Below are positions 1 to 9,392 of a stretch of 64,000 nucleotides of DNA, piece by piece. The position numbers were made by a program, and so were the translations under genes. How positions within the stretch are numbered: the first letter of the stretch is position 1; the number at the start of each line of letters is the position of its first letter. Source of the DNA: Achromobacter agilis (GTDB lineage Bacteria; Pseudomonadota; Gammaproteobacteria; Burkholderiales; Burkholderiaceae_B); NCBI RefSeq assembly GCF_900496965.1, contig NZ_UFQB01000020.1, positions 62,001 through 126,000 of the forward strand, written 5' to 3'. The notes beneath the pieces were generated by a model. It worked only from the letters and a program-made list of their open reading frames with translations, searched no databases and was not told the origin of the DNA.

Positions 1-1140
1 CTGCTGGGCCTGCATGGCGCGATGGTGGCCGACGGCTACGACGATTGCGAAGGCGACATCCTGCGCCGCGTGCGCGAGATCGTGGGGCCGGATGTCGTGG
101 TGGGCGCGGAACTGGATCCGCATGCGCACCTCTCCCCGTTGATGGTGGAGCAGGCCACCGTGCTGGTGCTGTTCAAGGAATATCCCCACACCGACATCCG
201 CGAGCGCGCGGAGGATTTGCTGGCGCTGTGCCTGGATGCGCAGGCGGGCCGTAGCCGGCCTGTGGCGGCGCTGGTGGACTGCGAGATGATCGTACCCATG
301 CACACCACGCGCGAACCCGCGCGCGGCTTCGTCAGCCGCATCAAGGCGCTGGAAGGCCGCGACGGCATTCTGTCGGTGTCGGCGGCGCAGGGCTTCGCCA
401 CGGGCGACGTGCCGGAGATGGGCACCAAGGTGCTCGTCTACGCCGACGGCGACGCCGGCCGCGCGCAGGCGCTGGCCCGGCAGCTGGCCGACGAACTCAT
501 CGCCATGCGCGAACAGCTCATGGTGCCGTACCGCAGCGTAGACCAGGCCCTGGACGAGGCGCTGGCGTTCGGCGAAGGTCCTGTGGTGCTGGCCGACAGG
601 CCGGACAACCCCGGCAGCGGGGCGCCGGGCGACGCGACTTTCGTGCTGCGCCGCATGCTGGAGCGCGGCGTGACGAACGCCGCGCTCGGCCCCATGTGGG
701 ATCCGGTGGCGGCGCGTATCGCATTCGACGCGGGTCCCGGCGCGGTGCTGGACCTGCGCATCGGCGGCAAGGTCGGCCCGTTGTCCGGCGATCCGGTCGA
801 CCTGCGCTGCACGGTCAAGGCCATTAAGGCGGAAATGGTGATGACAGGCCTGTCGGGCGCACCCGCGCCGATGGGGGATTGCGCCCTGGTCGAAGCCCAG
901 GGCATCGAGATCGCGCTGACTTCGGTGCGCAACCAGGCCATCAACATAGATCTCTTCACGCAGTTGGGCTGCGATCTGGCCGCCAAGCGGATCGTGGCGG
1001 TCAAGTCCGCCCAGCACTTCCATGCCTCGTTCTCGAAGGTCGCCCGCCACATCATCTATGTCGGCGGAAAGGGCGTCGCGACGCCCGATTGGAAGACGCT
1101 GACTTATCGCAACATCCGGCTGCCCAAGTGGCCGCTCTGA
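1..1140 (+). CDS. M81 family (MlrC-like) metallopeptidase, 5' truncated
   Basis: The reading frame is open from the first base, giving 379 visible residues and a normal stop. MlrC-family proteins are near 490 residues, so roughly 110 N-terminal residues lie outside the window. The visible part starts inside the conserved LHGAMVADGYDD segment, followed by ELDPHAH (visible residues 37-43), whose His residues match the zinc-binding region of the family. The C-terminal half matches the MlrC_C domain. The family is named after microcystinase C, a peptide-cleaving enzyme, and these genes often sit next to Dpp-type transporters. Here it precedes a complete ABC transporter on the same strand, which suggests cleavage of an imported peptide-like compound. 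The substrate is unknown. Confidence 0.9.
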   Translation: MLGLHGAMVADGYDDCEGDILRRVREIVGPDVVVGAELDPHAHLSPLMVEQATVLVLFKEYPHTDIRERAEDLLALCLDAQAGRSRPVAALVDCEMIVPMHTTREPARGFVSRIKALEGRDGILSVSAAQGFATGDVPEMGTKVLVYADGDAGRAQALARQLADELIAMREQLMVPYRSVDQALDEALAFGEGPVVLADRPDNPGSGAPGDATFVLRRMLERGVTNAALGPMWDPVAARIAFDAGPGAVLDLRIGGKVGPLSGDPVDLRCTVKAIKAEMVMTGLSGAPAPMGDCALVEAQGIEIALTSVRNQAINIDLFTQLGCDLAAKRIVAVKSAQHFHASFSKVARHIIYVGGKGVATPDWKTLTYRNIRLPKWPL

Positions 1141-1145
1141 GACCC

Positions 1146-1166
1146 TGCCGGCGCATGCGCGCCGGC
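1146..1166. repeat. GC-rich hairpin between peptidase and receptor genes
   Basis: GCCGGCGC (1147-1154), loop ATGC, GCGCCGGC (1159-1166) form a perfect 8-bp stem in the 57-bp gap before the receptor gene. No T-run follows, so it is more likely an mRNA-stabilising or attenuating hairpin than a full intrinsic terminator. The ATGCGCGCC core recurs at 32582 and 37274. Confidence 0.5.
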
Positions 1167-1197
1167 GAATCCACCATCAAGATGGGAGCCTAGCGCG

Positions 1198-2778
1198 ATG
1201 AAGAAACGCCTGTTTTGCCTGTTCTCGACGGCCACGCTCGGCCTGGCCTTCACCTTTGGCGCCGTGCCCGCGCACGCGCAAGCCAAGACCCTGCGGATCG
1301 TGCCGCATGCCGACCTGAAGGTGCTGGATCCGACCTTCACGACCGCCTACATCACGCGCAACTTCGGCTACATGGTGTACGACACGCTGTTCGCGATGGA
1401 CTCGAACAGCAAGCCGCAGCCGCAGATGGTCGAGAAGTACGAGGCCAGCGACGACAAGAAGACCTGGACCTTCACGCTGCTGCCCGGCCTGAAATTCAGC
1501 GACGGCCAGCCGCTGACGACGGCCGACGTGATCGCGTCGCTGGAGCGTTGGTCCGCCCGCGACAATATCGGCCAGGCGATCACGCGCGCCGGCGGCAAGT
1601 GGGAGGCGCTGGACGACAGCCGCTTCAAGCTGACGCTGGCGCAGCCCTTCGATCTGGTGCTCGATGGCCTGGCGAAGGTGTCGAGCTATCCGGCGTTCAT
1701 CCTGCCCAAGCGGCTGGCTTCCCAGCCCGCCAATCGCCCGCTGACCGAGGTCATGGGCTCGGGCCCCTATGTCTTCAAGCGCGACGAATGGGTGCCCGGC
1801 AGCAAGATCGTGTTCGAACAGAACGCGAACTACATCGGCCCCAAGGCGCAAGCCGATGGCCTGGCGGGCAACAAGACGCCGCACATTCCTCGCGTGGAGT
1901 GGCGCGTGCTGCCGGACTCCAATAGCGCCACGGCCGCGCTGACCAATGGCGAAGTCGACATGATCGAGCAGGCGCCGGCCGACTATATCGACGCCTTGCG
2001 CGGGAACAAGAACGTCAAGATCGGCGTGATGGAGCGTGCCCAGGGCTACATCATCCTCAACCAGTCCATGCCGCCTTTCGACAACCCGAAGGCGCGACAG
2101 GCCGTCGCGCACCTGGTCGACCAGGACAAGTTCACCGCGGCCATGGGCTATCCCGACGACCTGCGCATGAAGTACTGCGCCACGGTCTTCATCTGCGGCG
2201 GGCCCAACGACACGGCCGCCGGCGCGGCGCCCTATGCCAAGGCCGATCCGGCGCTGGCAAAGAAGATGCTGGCCGAGGCTGGATACAAGGGTGAGAAGGT
2301 CGTGATCCTGCTGCCCACCGACCTGGCCTATCTGAATTCCGCCACGCTGGTCGCCATCCAGACACTGCAGGATATCGGCGTCAATCTCGACATCCAGTCC
2401 ATGGACTGGGCGACGCTGACCGCCCGCCGCGCCCGCAAGGAGCCCATCGACAAGGGCGGCTGGAACATCTTCCTGTCGGCCGCTTCCGAGTTCAACGTCG
2501 ACTCGCCCATCAGCAACACCTATCTGGGCGCGGTGTGCGGCAATAGCCTGCCGGGCTGGCCGTGCGACAAGAAGCTGGACGAGCTGCGCGCCCAATGGAT
2601 CGCGGCCACCAGCTCGGACGAGCGCAAGAAGGTCCTCGACCTGTTCCAGGAGCGCGCCTATGAAGCCTTCCCCGTGATCTCGGTGGGACAGTATTCGCGG
2701 GCATTCGCCTCGCACAATAGCCTGAAGAACGCGGACAAGATCTGGAGCCTGCCGAACGTCTGGGTGCTGGACAAGTAA
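1198..2778 (+). CDS. ABC transporter family 5 periplasmic solute-binding protein
   Basis: Periplasmic receptor of a Dpp/Opp-type ABC importer, 526 residues, the usual size for SBP family 5. Residues 1-28 are a typical Sec signal peptide ending AHA. The mature part shows the family pattern: TLRIVPHADLKVLDP near the start, a W..LPGLKFSDG segment around residue 100 and MGSGPYVF near residue 187. A GGGAG Shine-Dalgarno lies about 10 nt before the ATG. It is followed by two permeases and two ATPases on the same strand, so this is the recognition subunit of a full importer. The adjoining metallopeptidase and amidase suggest peptides or amides as ligands. Specificity cannot be read from the sequence. 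Confidence 0.95.
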   Translation: MKKRLFCLFSTATLGLAFTFGAVPAHAQAKTLRIVPHADLKVLDPTFTTAYITRNFGYMVYDTLFAMDSNSKPQPQMVEKYEASDDKKTWTFTLLPGLKFSDGQPLTTADVIASLERWSARDNIGQAITRAGGKWEALDDSRFKLTLAQPFDLVLDGLAKVSSYPAFILPKRLASQPANRPLTEVMGSGPYVFKRDEWVPGSKIVFEQNANYIGPKAQADGLAGNKTPHIPRVEWRVLPDSNSATAALTNGEVDMIEQAPADYIDALRGNKNVKIGVMERAQGYIILNQSMPPFDNPKARQAVAHLVDQDKFTAAMGYPDDLRMKYCATVFICGGPNDTAAGAAPYAKADPALAKKMLAEAGYKGEKVVILLPTDLAYLNSATLVAIQTLQDIGVNLDIQSMDWATLTARRARKEPIDKGGWNIFLSAASEFNVDSPISNTYLGAVCGNSLPGWPCDKKLDELRAQWIAATSSDERKKVLDLFQERAYEAFPVISVGQYSRAFASHNSLKNADKIWSLPNVWVLDK

Positions 2779-2812
2779 TCCGCCGCCGGCCTTATCGATA
2801 CGCGAGACAACT

Positions 2813-3748
2813 ATGGGTTACATCATTCGGCGGGTGCTCGCCATCGTGCCTGTCATGGCGGTGGTGGCGGTGATCGTCTTCCTGTTGATCCACCTGTCGC
2901 CCGGAGACCCGGCGGCGCTGATCGCCGGGGATTTCGCTTCCGCGGACGACATCGCCAAGCTGCGCGTGGCGCTGGGCCTGGACGATCCACTGTGGCGGCA
3001 GTTCGGGCTGTGGGCCGGCAAGTTGCTGCAGGGCGACCTCGGCACGTCCATCTTCACCCAAGTGCCGGTGACGCAACTGCTGGCGCAGCGCGTCGAGCCC
3101 ACGTTGTCGATTGCCGCGCTCACGATGCTGGTGTCGATCCTGGTGGCGGTGCCGCTGGGCGTGCTGGCCGCCTATCGGGCCGGCACCTGGATCGACCGCC
3201 TGGTCATGCTGTTCGCGGTCCTGGCGTTTTCTGTGCCGGTGTTCCTGGTCGGCTACCTGCTCATCTACGGCTTCGCCATCAAGCTGCAATGGCTGCCGGT
3301 GCAGGGCTACGTCAGCCTGTCCGAGGGCGTCGGCCCCTGGCTGCGCAACCTGACCCTGCCCTGCATCAACCTGGCGCTGGTGTACATCGCGCTGATCACG
3401 CGCATGACGCGCGCCACGGTGGTGGAAGTGCTGCACGAGGACTACATCCGCACGGCGCGCGCCAAGGGCCTGGCGGTGCTGCCCGTGCTCGAACATGCGC
3501 TGCGCAACGCCGCCATCCCCATCGCCACCACGGTGGGCGTCGGCATTGCACTTTTGATCGGCGGCGTGGTCGTGACCGAGACGGTATTCGCCATCCCCGG
3601 CATCGGCCGGCTGGTCATCGATGCGGTCCAGCACCACGACTATCCGGTGATCCAGAGCGTGCTGCTGCTATCGGCCGGCACTTACGTGCTGATCAATCTG
3701 CTGATCGACCTCAGCTACCGGCTGTTCGATCCGCGTATCCGCTACTGA
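2813..3748 (+). CDS. ABC transporter permease, DppB/GsiC type
   Basis: Inner-membrane permease of the importer, 311 residues. It begins MGYIIRRVLAIVPVM, the typical DppB-like first helix with a following periplasmic loop (HLSPGDPAALIAG). About six membrane segments are visible. The cytoplasmic EAA loop that contacts the ATPase is clear (EDYIRTARAKGLAVLPVLEHALRN, in two overlapping stretches near residues 208-231). The C-terminus IDLSYRLFDPRIRY is standard for DppB proteins. It starts 34 nt after the receptor gene and pairs with the following DppC-like permease. Confidence 0.95.
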   Translation: MGYIIRRVLAIVPVMAVVAVIVFLLIHLSPGDPAALIAGDFASADDIAKLRVALGLDDPLWRQFGLWAGKLLQGDLGTSIFTQVPVTQLLAQRVEPTLSIAALTMLVSILVAVPLGVLAAYRAGTWIDRLVMLFAVLAFSVPVFLVGYLLIYGFAIKLQWLPVQGYVSLSEGVGPWLRNLTLPCINLALVYIALITRMTRATVVEVLHEDYIRTARAKGLAVLPVLEHALRNAAIPIATTVGVGIALLIGGVVVTETVFAIPGIGRLVIDAVQHHDYPVIQSVLLLSAGTYVLINLLIDLSYRLFDPRIRY

Positions 3749-3767
3749 GCCGCCGCAGGGAACCATC

Positions 3768-4670
3768 ATGTCCGAAAGCTCGATTTCCACCAACGCGTCC
3801 GGCGCGCCCATCGTGCTGCACGAGGCGCTGAGCGCCAGCGGCCGCCGCTGGCGCTGGATGCGCAAGCACCCCACCCTTATCCTCGGTCTGTTGCTGCTGT
3901 TGATCGTGGCGGGCCTGGCGATCGCCGCGCCCTGGATCGCCACGCACAACCCCATCAGCATCAACCCCCTGCAGCGCATGAAGCCGCCATCGGCCGAGCA
4001 TTACTTCGGCACGGACGCGCTGGGCCGCGACGTGTTCAGCCGCGTGGTCTGGGGCGGCCGCGTGTCTCTCGTGGTCGCCATCGTGGTGGCGCTGATCGCC
4101 ACGGCGATGGGCGTGGTGCTCGGCCTGATGGCGGGTTTCGTGCGCTGGGCCGACGCGATCATCATGCGCATCATGGACGGCATGATGGCCATCCCCGACA
4201 TCCTGCTGGCGATCGCCCTGATGGCCGTGATCCGCGCCAGCCTGACCACGGTGATCATCGCCATCGCGATTCCGCAGGTGCCGCGCGTGGTGCGGCTGGT
4301 GCGTTCCCTGGCGCTGACGCTGCGCGAGCAGCTGTACGTCGAGGCTGCCCATGCCGTGGGCACGCGCCTGCCCGTGATCCTGCGCCGTCACGTGCTGCCC
4401 AACATGGTCACGCCGCTGGTGGTGCAGGCTACCTTCATCGCGGCCACCGCCGTGCTGACCGAGGCCGTGCTGTCGTTCCTGGGCGTCGGCGTGCCGGCCC
4501 AGGTGCCCAGCTGGGGCAACATGATGGCCGACGCCCGCAACTACGTGGCGGTGGCGTTCTACACCATCCTGTATCCCGGCATCCTGCTAGCCATCACCGT
4601 GCTGGCGATCAACCTAATGGGCGATGGCCTGCGCGATGCGCTCGACCCCCGCCTGACCAATCAACGCTAG
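3768..4670 (+). CDS. ABC transporter permease, DppC type
   Basis: Second membrane subunit, 300 residues. It has the DppC-type N-terminal cytoplasmic tail, a first helix around residues 35-57, and the FGTDALGRDVFSRVVWG motif at about 80-96 that marks this subfamily. The EAA loop is EAAHAVGTRLPVILRRHVLP near 192-211. The C-terminus reads NLMGDGLRDALDPRL, as in most DppC proteins. It begins 19 nt after the DppB-like gene and is clearly co-transcribed. Confidence 0.95.
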   Translation: MSESSISTNASGAPIVLHEALSASGRRWRWMRKHPTLILGLLLLLIVAGLAIAAPWIATHNPISINPLQRMKPPSAEHYFGTDALGRDVFSRVVWGGRVSLVVAIVVALIATAMGVVLGLMAGFVRWADAIIMRIMDGMMAIPDILLAIALMAVIRASLTTVIIAIAIPQVPRVVRLVRSLALTLREQLYVEAAHAVGTRLPVILRRHVLPNMVTPLVVQATFIAATAVLTEAVLSFLGVGVPAQVPSWGNMMADARNYVAVAFYTILYPGILLAITVLAINLMGDGLRDALDPRLTNQR

Positions 4671-4699
4671 GACCTGCGTACAGGCCCTAGGAGGACGCC

Positions 4700-5773
4700 A
4701 TGGCATCATTTCCCGCCGCCGCCGTCGCCCCTGGCGACGTGCTGCTAGAAGTCGACAACCTGCGCACTTACTTCGATACCGTGTCGGGCACCGTGCGTTC
4801 GGTGGACGGCGTTTCCTATCAGGTTCGGGCCGGCCGCACGCTGGGCATCGTGGGCGAATCCGGCTGTGGAAAAAGCGTCACCGCGCTGTCTATCCTGCGG
4901 CTGGTTCCCACGCCGCCCGGACGCTACGCCGGCGGCCAGATCCGCTATCGCGGCACGGACCTGCTGGGCCTGACCGAAAAGCAGATGCGCCAGATCCGGG
5001 GGAACCGGATATCGATGATCTTCCAGGAGCCGATGACGTCGCTGAATCCCGTGCTGACAGTAGGCCGCCAGATCGCCGAGACGGTCATGCTGCACCAGAA
5101 GCTGGGGCGCCGAGACGCCTACCGGCGCGCCGAGGAAATGCTGCGCCTGGTGCAGATCGCCGAGCCGGAACGGCGCGTGCATGAATATCCCTACCAGCTA
5201 TCGGGCGGCATGCGGCAGCGCGTGATGATCGCGCTGGCCCTGGCGTGCAATCCCGAAGTGCTGATCGCCGACGAGCCCACCACCGCGCTGGACGTGACCA
5301 TCCAGGCGCAGATCGTCGATCTGTTGCGCAGCCTGCAGAAGAGCCTGGGCATGGGCATTGTGTTGATCACCCATGACCTGGGTGTGGTCGCGGAATGCTG
5401 CGACCGTGTGGCGGTGATGTATGCCGGCCGCAAGGTCGAAGAAGCGCCGGTGACCGAGCTGTTCGACCGGCCTTCGCATCCGTACACGCGCGCGCTGATG
5501 GCCTCGATGCCCTCGATGAACGCGTCCACGCAGCGGCTGGCCGAGATTCCCGGGATGGTGCCCGCGCCCAGCGAGCTCGGCAAAGGCTGCAGCTTCGCGC
5601 CGCGCTGCGCCTTCGCCACCGAGCGCTGCCGCGTCGAGGCGCCGGCGCTGGCCGAGCATGGCGTCGACCATGTGGTGGCCTGCCACGAAGCGGCGCGCGT
5701 CGCCGCGCAACCCGGCCCCCACGCGGCGGCCACCGCGGCGTCCGACGCCGCCCTGACTGGAGCCCAAGCATGA
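4700..5773 (+). CDS. ABC transporter ATP-binding protein, DppD/OppD type
   Basis: Cytoplasmic ATPase of the importer, 357 residues. Walker A GESGCGKS is at 52-59. Further on are a Q-loop ([11 protein letters not shown]), the signature LSGGMRQR, Walker B with [11 protein letters not shown], and a switch His in LITHDLGVV. The C-terminal oligopeptide-transport extension carries the Cys pattern [10 protein letters not shown]...C that is typical of DppD/DppF and binds an Fe-S cluster in some relatives. An AGGAG site precedes the ATG. The stop overlaps the next start (ATGA), indicating translational coupling with the partner ATPase. Confidence 0.95.
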   Translation: MASFPAAAVAPGDVLLEVDNLRTYFDTVSGTVRSVDGVSYQVRAGRTLGIVGESGCGKSVTALSILRLVPTPPGRYAGGQIRYRGTDLLGLTEKQMRQIRGNRISMIFQEPMTSLNPVLTVGRQIAETVMLHQKLGRRDAYRRAEEMLRLVQIAEPERRVHEYPYQLSGGMRQRVMIALALACNPEVLIADEPTTALDVTIQAQIVDLLRSLQKSLGMGIVLITHDLGVVAECCDRVAVMYAGRKVEEAPVTELFDRPSHPYTRALMASMPSMNASTQRLAEIPGMVPAPSELGKGCSFAPRCAFATERCRVEAPALAEHGVDHVVACHEAARVAAQPGPHAAATAASDAALTGAQA

Positions 5774-6783
5774 GCGCCCGCAACGAGCCCGCCTCCGTCC
5801 CGGCCTCCACCCCCTTGCTGGACGTCCGCGACCTGAAGATGCATTACCCCGGCGCAGGCGGGTGGTTCAAGCCCCGCCGCAAGGTCATCCAGGCCGTGGA
5901 CGGCGTGTCGTTCTCCGTGGCGAAGGGCGAAACCCTGGCGCTGGTGGGCGAGTCCGGCTGCGGCAAGACCACGACTGGCAAATCGGTACTGCGGCTGATC
6001 CAGCCGACCTCGGGATCGGTCCGCCTGGAAGGCGAAGAGATCCTGGCGCTGACGCCCGAGCAGATGCGCAGCCGCCGGCGCGACATGCAGATCATTTTCC
6101 AGGACCCGTACGCGTCGCTGAATCCGCGCATGACGGCGGGCGATATCGTCGGCGAGCCCTTGCAGAACTTTCCGGGCTCGGGCGGGCGATCCCGGCAGGA
6201 CGAGATCGCCTGGCTATTCGGCAAGGTCGGCCTGCGTCCGGAGGCGATGAAAAAGTTTCCCCATGAATTCTCCGGCGGCCAGCGCCAGCGGCTGGGCATT
6301 GCGCGCGCGCTGGCCCTGCGGCCCAAGCTGATCGTTTGCGACGAGCCGGTATCCGCACTGGACGTGTCGGTGCAGGCGCAGGTGATCAACCTGCTGATGG
6401 ACCTGCAGCAGGAGATGGGCATCGCGTACCTGTTCGTCGCGCATGACCTGGCGGTGGTGCGGCACATCAGCCACCGCGTCGCCGTGATGTATTTGGGCCG
6501 CATCGTCGAGATCGCCGACCGTGACACGCTGTTCTCGCGGCCCCTGCACCCCTATACCGAAATCCTGCTTTCGGCGGTTCCGGTGCCGGATCCGCACAAG
6601 CCTGCGCAGCGCAAGCTGCTGCAGGGCGATCCGCCCAGCCCGGCGAACCCGCCCAGCGGCTGCCGCTTCCACACGCGCTGCCCGCTGGCGCAGCCCGTCT
6701 GCAGGGAGAAGCAGCCGGCGCTGGCCGACCGGGCTACAGGTTCCGCCACCGGGCAGCACTGGGTGGCGTGCCACTTCCGATGA
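5770..6783 (+). CDS. ABC transporter ATP-binding protein, DppF/OppF type
   Basis: Second ATPase of the importer, 337 residues from the ATG that overlaps the previous stop. A much longer upstream extension in the same frame exists but only mirrors the preceding gene. Walker A GESGCGKT is at 60-67. The signature is [15 protein letters not shown] and Walker B is [14 protein letters not shown]. The C-terminal Cys-rich tail [15 protein letters not shown] matches DppF. It completes a receptor-permease-permease-ATPase-ATPase set and is again coupled by an ATGA overlap to the amidase that follows. Confidence 0.95.
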   Translation: MSARNEPASVPASTPLLDVRDLKMHYPGAGGWFKPRRKVIQAVDGVSFSVAKGETLALVGESGCGKTTTGKSVLRLIQPTSGSVRLEGEEILALTPEQMRSRRRDMQIIFQDPYASLNPRMTAGDIVGEPLQNFPGSGGRSRQDEIAWLFGKVGLRPEAMKKFPHEFSGGQRQRLGIARALALRPKLIVCDEPVSALDVSVQAQVINLLMDLQQEMGIAYLFVAHDLAVVRHISHRVAVMYLGRIVEIADRDTLFSRPLHPYTEILLSAVPVPDPHKPAQRKLLQGDPPSPANPPSGCRFHTRCPLAQPVCREKQPALADRATGSATGQHWVACHFR

Positions 6784-8183
6784 GCCGGCCGAGCCTGCTG
6801 GCGGGCCCGTTGCCGGGAGACCCGGTCTTCGGCCGGTCGATGGCCGAGTTGCAGGCGGCCATGGCGGCCGGAAGCCTGAGCGCCGAGGACCTGGTCCGCG
6901 GCTACCTGGCGCGGATCGCCGCCCATGATCAGTCGGGGCCGGCGCTCAATGCCGTGCTGGCCCTGAACGGGCGGGCGCTGGATGAGGCGGCCGCGCGGGA
7001 TGCTCAGAGGAAGCGGGGCGCCGTGCTCGGCCCCTTGCACGGCATCCCCATCCTGTTCAAGGACAACATCGATACGGCTGGCATGCCGACGACGGCGGGT
7101 TCGCTCGCTCTGGCGCAACGCCGGCCGCCGCGCGACGCCGATGTCGTGCGGCGCCTGCGCGAGGCCGGCGCCATCGTGCTGGGCAAAACCACGCTGCATG
7201 AGCTGGCTTGCGGCATCACCAATGTGTCGTCATTGTCCGGCCGCACGCGCAATGCCTACGATGCCGAGCGCGTGCCCGGGGGCTCGAGCGGAGGCAGCGC
7301 CGTGGCGGTGGCCTCGAGCTTCGCCGCGGCGGCCATCGGCTCGGATACCAGCGGCTCGATCCGCATCCCGGCGGCCTTCAACCAGGTCTGGGGGCTCCGG
7401 CCCACGGCAGGACGGTGCAGCACCGCGGGGGTGGTGCCCCTGTCGCCAACGCTGGATACGGTCGGTCCCATGGCGCGCAGCCTCGTGGACCTCGCCGTGC
7501 TGTGGGCGGCCATGACGGGGCCGGCCGGCGCGGAAGAAAGCGCCCGCCGGGCAGGCGGCGCCTGGCGCGTCGGCACGCTCGATGCCTTGTTCGGAGCGGG
7601 GGATGCGGAGCGCGAGGTGTCCGGTCACGCACGGGCCGCGCTGGCGCGCTGGCAAGCGCACGGCGCACGGATCCAGCCGGCGGCGCTTGCCCTGGACGAT
7701 GCGCAACTGGCCGCGGCGAACATCACGGGCTACGAGTTCCGCGATGCGCTGGCGCATTGCCTGCGCGATGCCGGGTTGCCGGTGCGCAGCCTGGCCGACA
7801 TCCTGGAGGGCGCCCATCCGCACCCGGAAGTCGCGGCCCTATTGCGCGAGCGTGACGCGCTGCGCGATCCGGACGGCAGCGGGCGCGAGGCCGTGCTCGG
7901 ACGCATGCAGGCAATCCGCGGCCAGGTGCTTGCCGCCCTGGAGCACGGCGCGCTGGACCTGCTGGCTTATCCCAGTGTGCGCGGTGCGCCGGTCTTGCTG
8001 GGCGAGCCGCAGCGCGGCGGCAACGGGCTGCTCGCGGCGGTGACCGGCCTGCCCGCCTTGAGCGTTCCCATCGGTTTTACGAACAGCGGCATTCCGGTAG
8101 GGCTGGAATTGCTGGGGCCAGCGGGCAGCGAGGAGCTGCTGTTGCGCGCCGCGCAGCGCTTCGAGTTGTGCGCGGCGGGTTGA
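6780..8183 (+). CDS. Amidase signature family enzyme
   Basis: Amidase of 467 residues if it starts at the ATG overlapping the previous stop; an ATG 12 nt earlier is possible. The Ser-cisSer-Lys triad is complete: K94 in GIPILFKDNID, S169 in PGGSSGGS and nucleophile S193 in DTSGSIRIPAAF. These enzymes hydrolyse amides to acid plus ammonia. As the last gene of the transporter operon it probably processes the imported compound or its breakdown product. Its similarity to GatA is family-level only, because no gatB or gatC is nearby. It ends exactly where the convergent second amidase ends, with no base between the stops. Confidence 0.9.
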   Translation: MSRPSLLAGPLPGDPVFGRSMAELQAAMAAGSLSAEDLVRGYLARIAAHDQSGPALNAVLALNGRALDEAAARDAQRKRGAVLGPLHGIPILFKDNIDTAGMPTTAGSLALAQRRPPRDADVVRRLREAGAIVLGKTTLHELACGITNVSSLSGRTRNAYDAERVPGGSSGGSAVAVASSFAAAAIGSDTSGSIRIPAAFNQVWGLRPTAGRCSTAGVVPLSPTLDTVGPMARSLVDLAVLWAAMTGPAGAEESARRAGGAWRVGTLDALFGAGDAEREVSGHARAALARWQAHGARIQPAALALDDAQLAAANITGYEFRDALAHCLRDAGLPVRSLADILEGAHPHPEVAALLRERDALRDPDGSGREAVLGRMQAIRGQVLAALEHGALDLLAYPSVRGAPVLLGEPQRGGNGLLAAVTGLPALSVPIGFTNSGIPVGLELLGPAGSEELLLRAAQRFELCAAG

Positions 8184-9392
8184 TCAATCAGCCGTGTTGG
8201 CGCCAAGCTGCGCATGCCAGCGGGCGGCCCACGCCAGCAGGGCGTGGTCTTCGTCAGGCCGCGCGACCCACTGCACGCCGACCGGCAAACCGATCTCCGT
8301 GCGTCCGGTCGGCAGGTGCAGCGCGGGCCAGCCCAGCAGCGACCAGACGCGATTGAAGACGGACGAGCCGGTGGATTGCAGGCCTTCGGGGGCGGGGCCG
8401 GGCGCGCTTGGCGTGATGATGAAATCGACATCACCGAAGCGCTGCAGCCATTCCCGGGAAAGCCGGTCGCGCGCGTGCTGCAGCCGCACGTAGTCGGCAT
8501 GGGAAATTTCAAGGCCGCGCTTTACCGCAGCCCGCGATGCGGACGACATCAGGGCGGCCTGCGGGCTGAGCGCAAGTGGCAGCAGGCCGCGGGCGAGTTC
8601 GGCATGCATGGTCTGCGTGTGGATGTGTAGCAGGGTCTGCAGATCCGCGTCCGCATCGGGGGTGGCCACGCTTGCGCCATGCTCCCGCAGGCGCGCCGCG
8701 CAATCGTCCAGCGCCTGCCGCGAGGCGGTATCGAGCGGGCCGATCGCGCCGCAGGCCAGCAGGGCGACGCGCGGGGCGCGCGCCGGTTCGGCGTGCAGCC
8801 GTTCCTGCGGCAGCAGCACCGATGCCACCGCCCGCGACTGCTCCACCGTGCGGCTGAACCAGCCGATGGTATCCAGCGAATCGCACAGCACGCTCATGCC
8901 CTGCCGGTGGACACGGCCGAACGTGGGCTTGAAACCCACGACGCCGCAGAATGCGGCCGGCCGGATCATGGAGCCGCCCGTCTGCGTGCCTAGGGCGATA
9001 TCGATCATGCCCGCCGCCACCGCCGCCGCCGAGCCGCTGGAGGAGCCGCCTGGGGTATGCGTGGCAAGAAGGGGATTGCGGGTGGGGCCGGGCGAGGCGT
9101 AGGCGAATTCCGCGGTGACGGTCTTGCCGATCGGGACCGCGCCCGCCGCGCGCAGCTGCGCCACGCAGGCGGCGTCCCACCGCGCCGGCTCGGGCGAGGT
9201 GGCGGGCGAGCCCGACCGCGTGGGCATGCCCGCGACATCGATCACGTCCTTGACCCCGATCCCCACGCCTGCCAGCGCGCCCTGCGCGGCGGAGAGCGGC
9301 GGGAAGTCCGCCGACTCGGGCAGCCATGCCCAGGCCTTGATGTCCGCGTCCCCGTCTTTGCTGCGGGTCCACGCTGCGCGCGCATCCAGCAT
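8184..9392 (-). CDS. Amidase signature family enzyme (second copy)
   Basis: A shorter, divergent amidase of 402 residues on the opposite strand. The triad is intact: K48 in GIGVKDVIDVAG, S117 in TPGGSSSGS and S141 in TQTGGSMIRPAAF. The N-terminal region before the catalytic Lys is shorter than in the + strand amidase, so the two are not a recent duplication. Its start overlaps the stop of the upstream Bug receptor by one base (TAATG), so the two form a coupled operon: uptake of a small carboxylate or amide, then hydrolysis. Confidence 0.9.
   Translation of the reverse strand: MLDARAAWTRSKDGDADIKAWAWLPESADFPPLSAAQGALAGVGIGVKDVIDVAGMPTRSGSPATSPEPARWDAACVAQLRAAGAVPIGKTVTAEFAYASPGPTRNPLLATHTPGGSSSGSAAAVAAGMIDIALGTQTGGSMIRPAAFCGVVGFKPTFGRVHRQGMSVLCDSLDTIGWFSRTVEQSRAVASVLLPQERLHAEPARAPRVALLACGAIGPLDTASRQALDDCAARLREHGASVATPDADADLQTLLHIHTQTMHAELARGLLPLALSPQAALMSSASRAAVKRGLEISHADYVRLQHARDRLSREWLQRFGDVDFIITPSAPGPAPEGLQSTGSSVFNRVWSLLGWPALHLPTGRTEIGLPVGVQWVARPDEDHALLAWAARWHAQLGANTAD

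Noticed and set aside
5395-5769. In-frame N-terminal extension of the DppF-like ATPase
   Set aside because: It lies entirely within the preceding ATPase gene, is Arg-rich shadow sequence, and the ATGA overlap at 5770 gives the family N-terminus.
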